Source: HGM04593 sp964423665
Lineage (GTDB): Bacteria > Bacteroidota > Bacteroidia > Bacteroidales > Bacteroidaceae
DNA length: 22,424 nucleotides
NCBI GenBank assembly: GCA_964423665.1
Contig: CAYRFX010000033.1
Location: 1-22,424, forward strand
Direction: 5' to 3'
The notes beneath the pieces are model-generated. The model saw nothing but the letters and a program-made list of their open reading frames with translations, did not search any database and was not told the origin of the DNA. Below are positions 16,497 to 22,424 of this stretch, one piece after another. Each line of letters opens with the position of its first letter. Positions within the stretch are counted from its first letter, which is position 1. A program made the position numbers and the translations under genes.

Positions 16497-16618
16497 AATT
16501 ATAAAATCGTTATGTATTATAGTTTTATTTACCTTATATAAAATAAAAAAATCAAGACTACCCATAGCATCACCCGGCAAAGGCAGCCTTTTCTTGTGAT
16601 AATCAACAAAGAAAGTTG

Positions 16619-16626
16619 CAAAGATA
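16619..16626 (-). promoter_or_regulatory. -7 promoter element of the serC operon
   Basis: The minus strand reads TATCTTTG, a full match to TAnnTTTG. The nearest TTG-containing -33 candidate (GTTG at 16653-16656) is 26 bp upstream, longer than the usual 19-21, so only the -7 part is well supported. Confidence 0.58.
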
Positions 16627-16737
16627 GTTCTTTTTTTAAGAGAGAATAACTACAACCTGTTTTTTTTGCCTTTTTGCTAAAAAAAGTTATCAACAGCCGA
16701 CAAAATGCTCAAATTTAATGAATAAAACAAGATAAGA

Positions 16738-16763
16738 CAGGGAGTATCAGCAAACAATCCCTG
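16738..16763 (-). terminator. Weak hairpin after the zinc-finger pseudogene
   Basis: A 6-bp stem (CAGGGA at 16738-16743 with TCCCTG at 16758-16763) encloses a 14-base loop. It lies 40 bases beyond the stop of the minus-strand pseudogene and is followed by T-rich sequence in that direction. Confidence 0.35.
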
Positions 16764-16803
16764 CCCTATTGTATAATTATACATAAAAACAATCTATAAA
16801 ATT

Positions 16804-17527
16804 CTAATGCCTTTTACATGTGGTGCATCTGTAATGATAATGGTCTGTAGTTCTATTACAGATGGGACAGCTGCTCCCCGCGCTATTATGATATGGAGCA
16901 AATGAAGAAGAAACTGCATGTGTGTAAGCCGCCGCTCTGTACCCCTTGCCGTTACAATCGGGACACGTTCCACTTGAAGAAGAAGATGACGAAGAGGAAG
17001 CTGCCCGAATTTGAAGTCTTGACCTCGCGACTCGCTTTCAAATAGGAATCGGCATACCCGGGCGGCCACAAATCCACAGAAACTATAACTCCCTGCCCTC
17101 CACATTTTGAGCAAACTCTTTTTCCGAAACATAAAGAGCACGTCTGATAACTCTTGAAATAGGCATGATAAGTACTCCCCTGACCGTTACACAGATAGCA
17201 AATCTTGTTGCCATGACAAGCAAAACAGTTCGAGTAGGTGGTTACGCTGCAATACCCGTCCTTGTAATTTACAAAATGAGCCTGTCCCATTGCCACAGGA
17301 CCGTTAAACTCAAAATCTATTATACGTCCATTGGTATCTCTTTGCCCCTGGCGCTCTGTACCTTTGTAGCTGAATAGGCGATTTATATTGCTATTTGCCG
17401 AATAGGAAGAAGCGCCACCACTATACGGGACACCCGATGATATTGTTGACAATGCATTGGTAAACTGCGATATAGCATTACTTATCTGCTGTCGTTTCTC
17501 TCTTTTCTCGGCCGCATAACAAAAGCC
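16804..17527 (-). pseudogene. Secreted DnaJ-type zinc-finger protein, 5'-truncated and frameshifted
   Basis: Directly after the helicase TGA, the same frame reads GFCYAAEKREKRQQ, which looks like the tail of a signal peptide and a mature N-terminus, but no ATG or GTG precedes it; the first usable start is a TTG at 17452. Paired CxxC motifs follow: CFACHG, CYLCNGQG, CSLCFG and CSKCGGQG, as in DnaJ zinc-binding regions. The frame then runs into SNSGSFLFVIFFF. In the neighbouring frame the sequence continues sensibly with nine serines, GTCPDCNGKGY and a last pair of CxxC motifs (CPIC, CTTCKRH) up to the TAG at 16804-16806. Removing one base from the CCC run at 17004-17006 joins the two. I recall similar poly-Ser zinc-finger proteins in Bacteroides. 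Function unknown. One or both lesions could be sequencing errors, but a missing start is harder to explain that way. Confidence 0.75.
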
Positions 17528-18868
17528 TCACCCCCTCACCGGCTCTATTATGGTTTTAATACCTTTTATCTTTTCGCCCGCCACCGTCTTCAACACCTCG
17601 CGCATTTCGCTCATCTTCACAGCGACGTATGAGTAACGGTCAAAGACCATTATGGTCCCAACCTCATCGGCACGCAAGCCTCCCTTTTTCATAAAGAACC
17701 CCGCAAGGTCGCCACGGCTTATCTTGTCACGTTTACCCTTGCCTACATACAAAGCTGCCCACTGAGAAAGACCGGGCAATATACTCTTCCTTGGCAGTTG
17801 ATACTCAGGGAGCATGGAGGGTACAAAATCGGGCAGTTCCTTTCCTTCAAAATGCATCATATACACAGCCCCTTCCGCCTCCCAACGTGCTGTGCGACCG
17901 TTACGGTGAGTGAAGATATCGGCACTCAAGGCACGTTGATAATGCACCACATGTTTCACATCTTTTATATCGAGCCCGCGCGCTGCAATATCGGTGCTCA
18001 CAAGAATATTGGTGCACGAAGCGGAAAATTTATACAGAGCAAGCTCTCTATCCTTCTGCTCCATTGCGCCATGATATGCAGCACAACGCAACCCGTTCTT
18101 TGCAAGAAAAGCCCGCACCTCATCGACGCTCTCCCTGAAATTGCAGAATACAATGGCGGGCTCGCCGTTGAATGCGCACAAAAGACGAAAAAGCGACTGC
18201 AAGCGCGCATCGGGCGTGGTGGTGATGCGATAAAAAGCTGTGCGCATAAGAGGCTGTGCGCCTTGTGTGCGAAAATCGAGCGGCTCGCCATAATCGGCAC
18301 CGGCAAAGAGAGGAATCTCATCGGCATCAGTGGCAGACAGCAGGTAGCGTGCTTTTGCTGCGGGCAACATCGACAACAATTTATCCATCTCGTCGCGGAA
18401 ACCCATCTCCAAACACTTGTCAAACTCGTCAATCACTACAAGCGAGCAGCAATCCACCTCAAAGGTGCCACGCTTAAGATGGTCGTTCAAACGACCGGGA
18501 GTGCCCACAACCACAACAGGCGACGCGCCGGCAAAAGTTGAAGCCTCCTGCTCCACGGGGCGACCGCCATAGAAGGCCACCATCTGATATCGCAGTTTCA
18601 TGCCACGCCACACCTCATGCACCTGCTTTGCAAGCTCGCGGGTGGGTACCACAATCACTGCCTGCACCTTTTTATCGCAAGAATCATCTATGCGTTCGAG
18701 CAGAGGCAACAGATAGGCAAGAGTTTTTCCCGTGCCTGTGGGCGAGAGCAATATCATGCTTCTGCCACTGCGACAATGCACAATGGCACGTTTCTGCATC
18801 TCGTTTATCTCCTTTATTTTAAGGTTATCGAGTGCCTTTATTTGATTTTGGGTGATAATGCTATTCAT
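17528..18868 (-). CDS. DbpA-like DEAD-box RNA helicase
   Basis: I use the ATG at 18866-18868 (446 aa), 10 bp after the sulfatase stop; a longer in-frame start would overlap that gene. Helicase motifs are in order: SPTGTGKT (motif I, 42-49), PTREL (75-79), TPGRL (123-127), DEFD in place of DEAD (147-150), SAT (178-180), STDIAARGLDI (motif V) and HRNGRTAR (motif VI). The last 70 residues (KISRGDLAGFF, YSYVAVKMSEM, KIKGIKTI) match the DbpA C-terminal RNA-binding domain, which in E. coli binds hairpin 92 of 23S rRNA during large-subunit assembly. A role in ribosome assembly is therefore likely. It is probably co-transcribed with the upstream sulfatase, an odd partnership. The zinc-finger remnant starts right after its stop codon. 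Confidence 0.88.
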   Translation of the reverse strand: MNSIITQNQIKALDNLKIKEINEMQKRAIVHCRSGRSMILLSPTGTGKTLAYLLPLLERIDDSCDKKVQAVIVVPTRELAKQVHEVWRGMKLRYQMVAFYGGRPVEQEASTFAGASPVVVVGTPGRLNDHLKRGTFEVDCCSLVVIDEFDKCLEMGFRDEMDKLLSMLPAAKARYLLSATDADEIPLFAGADYGEPLDFRTQGAQPLMRTAFYRITTTPDARLQSLFRLLCAFNGEPAIVFCNFRESVDEVRAFLAKNGLRCAAYHGAMEQKDRELALYKFSASCTNILVSTDIAARGLDIKDVKHVVHYQRALSADIFTHRNGRTARWEAEGAVYMMHFEGKELPDFVPSMLPEYQLPRKSILPGLSQWAALYVGKGKRDKISRGDLAGFFMKKGGLRADEVGTIMVFDRYSYVAVKMSEMREVLKTVAGEKIKGIKTIIEPVRG

Positions 18869-18878
18869 AATGTAAAGA

Positions 18879-20411
18879 TTATTCTGTTTGTCTGTTTTTT
18901 TCAACCTGTAAAAGTTGTTTCATATAATCAACCACAGCGGGGAGGTTATCCGCCACGTTATTTTCTTCGCCCGTACGCATATCATACAACTGCGGCTCAA
19001 GCGAATAACCCGTTTCTATCCGTGGACCCCACGGCACCATGGAAGGACCACCCTTAGGCTCAATATATTTCCACATCTGCGTGCGCAAGGAAAGTGTGTG
19101 ATTTGCAGCTTGTGTAATCACATATTTGCGGGAACAGTTTTCGTTGCCGAGCCATGCTGCCAAATAATCGGCACCATCAAGCGCGGGCTCGCAAGATACA
19201 TCTACCCCCAAAAGCGCAGCCATCGAAGGTAAAAAATCCACCTGCGAAACAAGGCTGCCACACTCTATGCCGCATGGAACAACACCCTGCCACGACACTA
19301 TGAAAGGGACACGCGCACCACCCTCAAAAGCACTGTACTTACCACCGCGCAAAGCACCCGCAGGTTTATGAATGCCTAATAGTTCATCGGCAGCATCGGC
19401 ATAGCCATCGTCCGTTACAGGACCATTGTCGCTGGTGAGTATTATCAATGTATTTTCTAAAATTCCACATTCGCGCAAAGCATTAACCAACTGCCCCACC
19501 GACCAATCGAATTGAGCAATGGCATCGCCACGCAGCCCCATCTTGCTACACCCTCTGAAACGCATATGCGGGAAGCGCGGCACATGCACATCATTTGTTG
19601 CAAAATAGATGAAAAAAGGTTCTTCGGCATTGGAGCGTATAAAATCCACGGCGCGCGAGGTTATAGAATCGGCAATATTCTCATCTTTCCACAATGCCGA
19701 ACCTCCACCTTTCATATAACCAATGCGACCTATACCATTAATAATGGACATATTATGACCATGGCTCGATTTCAGATTATACAGCAGTTCGGGGTTCTCT
19801 TTCCCTGTGGGCTCACCCGCAAAATTTGCTTTGTAACTCACCTCTATGGGAGCCGCGGCATCATAACCCGCCACCTTGCCGTTTTCTATAAAGACACAAG
19901 GTACGCGGTCGGCAGTTGCAGCCATTATATAATGCTCGTCAAAGCCCAGATCCAAAGGCGAGGGAGATATACTTCCATTCCAATCTTGCGCCCCAGTAAC
20001 AGCCCCCATACCCAAATGCCATTTACCAAAAGCAGCTGTGCGATAGCCTGCACTCTTAAAGACATCGGCAACCGTAATGCTTTCGGGGTTTATTATCATC
20101 GCCGCATCGCCTGCTGCAACATCGGTACCCTCTCTGCGCCAAGCATATGCACCCGTGAGCAAGGAGTAGCGCGAAGGAGTACTTGTGGAAGCCGTCGCAT
20201 AGGCATTCGCATGCTTTACACCCCGTGCACACAGCGCGTCTGTATTGGGAGTGGCAACCCCTTGCGCACCATAACACCCCAAATCGCCATACCCTAAATC
20301 GTCGGCATATATAAGCAACACATTCGGTTTTACAGGCTCCTGAGCCGAAGCCTGTGAATTTAACAACGAAAGAAATGCCACAGATAGAAGAGTAGATTTT
20401 TCAACACCCAT
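18879..20411 (-). CDS. Secreted Ser-type sulfatase (S1 family)
   Basis: The 510-residue protein has a signal peptide (1-23, ending ASA|Q) and the alkaline-phosphatase-fold sulfatase core. Metal ligands Asp37-Asp38 lie in LLIYADDLGYGD. The formylglycine motif is S77-T-P-S-R81 followed by YSLLTG, so the residue to be oxidised is Ser, which in anaerobes is done by a radical-SAM maturase (anSME). Further catalytic parts are GKWHLG, NDVHVP, TSDNGP and RGGKYSAFEGGARVP. It should remove sulfate from a sugar or glycan in the periplasm or outside. The substrate cannot be told from sequence. No glycoside hydrolase, SusC/D pair or anSME is nearby, so it is not in a recognisable polysaccharide locus. A -7 element lies just upstream. 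Confidence 0.93.
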   Translation of the reverse strand: MGVEKSTLLSVAFLSLLNSQASAQEPVKPNVLLIYADDLGYGDLGCYGAQGVATPNTDALCARGVKHANAYATASTSTPSRYSLLTGAYAWRREGTDVAAGDAAMIINPESITVADVFKSAGYRTAAFGKWHLGMGAVTGAQDWNGSISPSPLDLGFDEHYIMAATADRVPCVFIENGKVAGYDAAAPIEVSYKANFAGEPTGKENPELLYNLKSSHGHNMSIINGIGRIGYMKGGGSALWKDENIADSITSRAVDFIRSNAEEPFFIYFATNDVHVPRFPHMRFRGCSKMGLRGDAIAQFDWSVGQLVNALRECGILENTLIILTSDNGPVTDDGYADAADELLGIHKPAGALRGGKYSAFEGGARVPFIVSWQGVVPCGIECGSLVSQVDFLPSMAALLGVDVSCEPALDGADYLAAWLGNENCSRKYVITQAANHTLSLRTQMWKYIEPKGGPSMVPWGPRIETGYSLEPQLYDMRTGEENNVADNLPAVVDYMKQLLQVEKNRQTE

Positions 20412-20433
20412 AAGAGAGATTTTTTACACCTTG

Positions 20434-20441
20434 CAAAGATA
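20434..20441 (-). promoter_or_regulatory. -7 promoter element of the sulfatase-helicase unit
   Basis: The minus strand reads TATCTTTG, a full TAnnTTTG match, 22 bases before the sulfatase ATG. No clear -33 TTTG was seen at 19-21 bp. Confidence 0.55.
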
Positions 20442-20500
20442 TAAATTCTCTTTATAATTCATGACACGACCTGCCACTTAACACAATTAAAAATGCAAAA

Positions 20501-20517
20501 GCTGTCAATTTGGCATA
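20501..20517 (+). promoter_or_regulatory. Element shared with the clpB upstream region (grpE copy)
   Basis: GCTGTCAATTTGGCATA lies 20 bp upstream of the grpE -7 element and matches the clpB copy (9792-9808, opposite strand) at 15 of 17 positions. Its TTTGGCATA part recurs as an inverted copy at 20554-20562 on the other side of the -7 element. I infer an operator or activator site for chaperone genes. Confidence 0.5.
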
Positions 20518-20537
20518 CTTATTTGCACAAAAAAGAG

Positions 20538-20545
20538 TAACTTTG
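20538..20545 (+). promoter_or_regulatory. -7 promoter element of grpE-dnaJ
   Basis: TAACTTTG is a full TAnnTTTG match. The closest clear TTTG upstream in the shared element (20509-20512) is 25 bp away, longer than usual, which may mean that an activator is needed. Transcription would begin near 20552. Confidence 0.6.
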
Positions 20546-20555
20546 CCGAAAGTTA

Positions 20556-20575
20556 TGCCAAAAACCCTTTTGGCA
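20556..20575 (+). promoter_or_regulatory. Hairpin at the 5' end of the grpE mRNA
   Basis: TGCCAAAA (20556-20563) pairs perfectly with TTTTGGCA (20568-20575) around ACCC. It lies a few bases after the predicted transcript start. The left arm is also the inverted copy of the upstream TTTGGCATA, so it could act as DNA operator, RNA hairpin, or both. Confidence 0.45.
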
Positions 20576-20618
20576 AGCTATTTGTTAATTATCAAATGAA
20601 CAAAACAAGGACATAATT

Positions 20619-21194
20619 ATGAACGAAAACAAAACCGATAAAGAAAAAGAATTGGAGAACGAGACAAACAACAACCCCGCGACAGAGCAAGAGGAGGCGG
20701 CAGCAGAGAGCAATCAGGAGCTCACAGGCGAAGAGTTGTTGCAAAAACAGCTTGACGAAGCGAATGAGAAAATCGAGTTGCTCGAAGACAAATACTTGCG
20801 ACAGGTTGCAGAGTTTGATAATTACCGCAAACGCACCATAAAAGAGAAAGCCGAGCTTATAAAGAACGGTGGAGAGCGTGCAATAGAATCAATCCTGCCC
20901 GTGCTTGATGACTTTGAACGCGCAATACAGAATATGGCAAAAGATGAGAGCGCAACCGAAATGCTCACAGGAGTGGAGCTTATATACAACAAGTTCATTG
21001 GAATATTAAAGCAGAACGGCTTGCAGAAGATTGAGACAGAGGGAGAAGAATTCAACACCGACTATCACGAGGCAATAGCCATGATACCCACCCCCGATGA
21101 GTCCCTCAAAGGCAAGGTGCTCGATTGTGTACAGACAGGATATACACTAAACGAAAAAGTAATACGCCACGCAAAGGTTGCTGTGGGTGAATAA
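20619..21194 (+). CDS. grpE: GrpE nucleotide exchange factor
   Basis: The 191-residue protein starts with an acidic, probably disordered tail (1-35), followed by the long dimerising coiled coil (about 36-85, with FDNYRKRT at 66-73). A four-helix section comes next, and the C-terminal beta wing (EEFNTDYHEAIAMIP, 143-157; GYTLNEKVIRHAKVAVG) touches DnaK. GrpE releases ADP from DnaK. It is 9 bp upstream of dnaJ, the usual Bacteroidota pairing with dnaK elsewhere. Start and length agree with the family. The upstream region has a -7 element, the element shared with clpB, and a 5' hairpin. Confidence 0.96.
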   Translation: MNENKTDKEKELENETNNNPATEQEEAAAESNQELTGEELLQKQLDEANEKIELLEDKYLRQVAEFDNYRKRTIKEKAELIKNGGERAIESILPVLDDFERAIQNMAKDESATEMLTGVELIYNKFIGILKQNGLQKIETEGEEFNTDYHEAIAMIPTPDESLKGKVLDCVQTGYTLNEKVIRHAKVAVGE

Positions 21195-21203
21195 TTAAAG
21201 GAT

Positions 21204-22355
21204 ATGGCAAAACGAGACTACTATGAAGTGCTGGGCGTTGACAGAAACGCATCGGCAAGCGACATAAAGAAGGCCTACCGCAAAAAGGCGATAGAGTATC
21301 ACCCCGACAAGAACCCGGGCGACAAAGAGGCTGAGGAGAAATTCAAAGAGGCAGCAGAGGCATACAGCGTCCTTAGCGACCCCGACAAGAAAGCGCGTTA
21401 CGACCAGTTTGGCTTTGAAGGTGTAAACGGAGCGGGCGGTGCCGGTGGATTCGGAGCGGGCATGGACATGAACGATATATTCTCCATGTTCGGTGATATT
21501 TTTGGCGGCGGTGGAGGATTCAGCGGGTTTGGAGGCTTTGGCGGCGGACGCAGCTCGGGCCCGGCAAAATTCCGCGGCAGCGACCTGAGAGTAAAGGTCA
21601 AGCTCACCTTGCAGGAGATTGCCAACGGCGTAACCAAAAAGTTTAAGTTGAAAAAGAACGTCGCTTGCCAACATTGCGGTGGCAGCGGAGCAGAAGGCAA
21701 CGCCACGGAGACCTGCCCCGAATGTAACGGAACAGGACGCGTTGTACGCACCCAGCAAAGTTTCTTTGGAATGATGCGCACCGAGGTTGCTTGTACACGT
21801 TGTAACGGCACAGGTAAAATAATAAAGAACAAGTGCAAGCACTGCAACGGCGATGGCGTTGTCATGGGCGAAGAGGTTGTGGAGATACAGATACCGGCAG
21901 GTGTTGCCGACGGCATGCAGCTATCAATGCGCGGCAAAGGAAACGCCGGCAAGCACAACGGCATCAACGGAGACCTTCTCATTCATGTGGAAGAAGAGAA
22001 GCACCCGCAACTGGTACGCGACGAGAACGACCTGATATACAGCCTCTTGCTCGATGTCCCCACAGCTACTCTGGGTGGTGTGGCAGAGATACCCACCATT
22101 GACGGCAAAGCAAAAGTAACCATCGATGCCGGCACACAACCGGGCAAGGTGTTGCGTCTGCGCGGCAAGGGATTGCCCTCACTCAACGGATACGGGCGCG
22201 GAGACATTGTTGTAAATATCAGTGTTTACATTCCCGAATCACTTTCGCGCGATGAGAAGAAGGCAATGGAAAATTTCAAGGAGTCGGACAACTTCCGCCC
22301 AAGCGAAAGTATCAAAGAACAGATTTTCCGCCGTTTCAAGAACTTTTTTGATTAA
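21204..22355 (+). CDS. dnaJ: DnaJ (Hsp40) co-chaperone
   Basis: This is a full-length type I DnaJ of 383 residues. The J domain (1-70) has His33-Pro34-Asp35, which stimulates DnaK ATPase. A Gly/Phe-rich linker (71-115) follows. The zinc-binding region holds four CxxCxGxG units: CQHCGGSG (155), CPECNGTG (171), CTRCNGTG (197) and CKHCNGDG (211). The C-terminal substrate-binding domains complete it. It delivers unfolded protein to DnaK and cooperates with ClpB. It follows grpE by 9 bp, and a folC-like gene follows after 17 bp. Nothing is missing or unusual. Confidence 0.97.
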   Translation: MAKRDYYEVLGVDRNASASDIKKAYRKKAIEYHPDKNPGDKEAEEKFKEAAEAYSVLSDPDKKARYDQFGFEGVNGAGGAGGFGAGMDMNDIFSMFGDIFGGGGGFSGFGGFGGGRSSGPAKFRGSDLRVKVKLTLQEIANGVTKKFKLKKNVACQHCGGSGAEGNATETCPECNGTGRVVRTQQSFFGMMRTEVACTRCNGTGKIIKNKCKHCNGDGVVMGEEVVEIQIPAGVADGMQLSMRGKGNAGKHNGINGDLLIHVEEEKHPQLVRDENDLIYSLLLDVPTATLGGVAEIPTIDGKAKVTIDAGTQPGKVLRLRGKGLPSLNGYGRGDIVVNISVYIPESLSRDEKKAMENFKESDNFRPSESIKEQIFRRFKNFFD

Positions 22356-22372
22356 CAACAGTTTCAACGACT

Positions 22373-22424
22373 ATGACATACGACGAAACAGTCGATTATC
22401 TCTTTAACTGCGCACCGCCCTTCC
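22373..22424 (+). CDS. folC: Probable folylpolyglutamate/dihydrofolate synthase, first 17 codons only
   Basis: An ATG 17 bp after the dnaJ stop opens MTYDETVDYLFNCAPPF and runs off the right edge. The pattern of an acidic-aromatic start followed by ETxDYLFN and a Pro-Phe turn matches the N-terminus of Bacteroidota FolC proteins as I know them. With so little sequence this is a guess from a short but characteristic start. Co-transcription with grpE-dnaJ is possible. Confidence 0.55.
   Translation, partial: MTYDETVDYLFNCAPPF

Larger units (their letters stand above)
16497..16803. other. Gene-free region holding the serC promoter and leader
   Basis: These 307 bp contain the serC -7 element (16619-16626), a leader of about 115 bases toward serC, and a weak hairpin toward the end of the zinc-finger pseudogene. 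The leader has a small stem, AAAGG (16579-16583) with CCTTT (16587-16591), next to a G/C-richer patch in otherwise A/T-rich sequence. A 12-bp palindrome, GTATAATTATAC, lies at 16771-16782. I see no gene in it. Confidence 0.6.

Noticed and set aside
16794..17141. 115-codon minus-strand frame within the zinc-finger gene
   Set aside because: It is the third frame; the CxxC motifs and poly-Ser segment are found in the other two frames.
17798..18541. 247-codon plus-strand open frame
   Set aside because: It is antisense to the helicase, which has all its motifs; the translation has no recognisable features.
20511..20528. Possible sigma-54 promoter (TGGCA then TTGCA) upstream of grpE
   Set aside because: The distance between the GG and GC pairs is 13 instead of the strict 12, and a perfect TAnnTTTG element lies just downstream.
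21410..21560. Gly-rich repetitive DNA in dnaJ
   Set aside because: It is the ordinary Gly/Phe linker of DnaJ, not a separate repeat element.
1..22424. CRISPR array, tRNA, rRNA, insertion sequence, prophage or defence genes
   Set aside because: I found no spaced direct repeats, cloverleaf sequence, transposase or integrase motifs, or defence-type domains in any part of the window.

Overview
The window reads as a chromosomal segment of a Bacteroidota bacterium, most likely order Bacteroidales. The gene set supports this: short SerA followed by DUF1015 and YigZ, grpE-dnaJ without dnaK, FloA with a short NfeD, a FAS1 lipoprotein and a Ser-type sulfatase. So do the control signals: several intergenic regions carry a TAnnTTTG -7 element, signal peptides often end in A|Q, and there is little Shine-Dalgarno sequence. 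I see no tRNA, rRNA, CRISPR array, transposase, phage gene or defence cassette. Most of the content is housekeeping.

Layout. (1) 1-3796, minus strand: a four-gene run of a secreted TPR/PD40 protein, NfeD, FloA (read here as a fusion with an N-terminal secreted regulatory-like domain) and a nucleoside phosphorylase cut by the window edge. (2) 3966-5203, plus: ttcA-type tRNA thiolase and a DUF486 membrane protein, closed by a terminator. (3) 5348-12561, plus: a FAS1 lipoprotein, a two-domain NAD synthetase and clpB, each followed by a strong hairpin. (4) 12593-16626, minus: serC-serA-DUF1015-yigZ, a tight serine-biosynthesis operon. (5) 16804-20441, minus: a Ser-type sulfatase, a DbpA-like helicase and a damaged zinc-finger gene. 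(6) 20501-22424, plus: grpE-dnaJ and the first codons of a folC-like gene.

The points most worth a second look are as follows. NadE has Gly165 where the glutaminase nucleophile Cys should be, while the synthetase half looks intact. FloA is fused in frame to a signal peptide plus CarboxypepD_reg-like domain, which is either a real transmembrane fusion or a one-base artefact at a T6 run. A near-identical 17-bp element lies upstream of both clpB and grpE-dnaJ, suggesting shared heat-shock control. The zinc-finger gene lacks its 5' end and carries a frameshift. I did not find a clear multi-gene novel system; the nearest candidates are the TPR/PD40-NfeD-FloA membrane operon and DUF1015 inside the serine operon.
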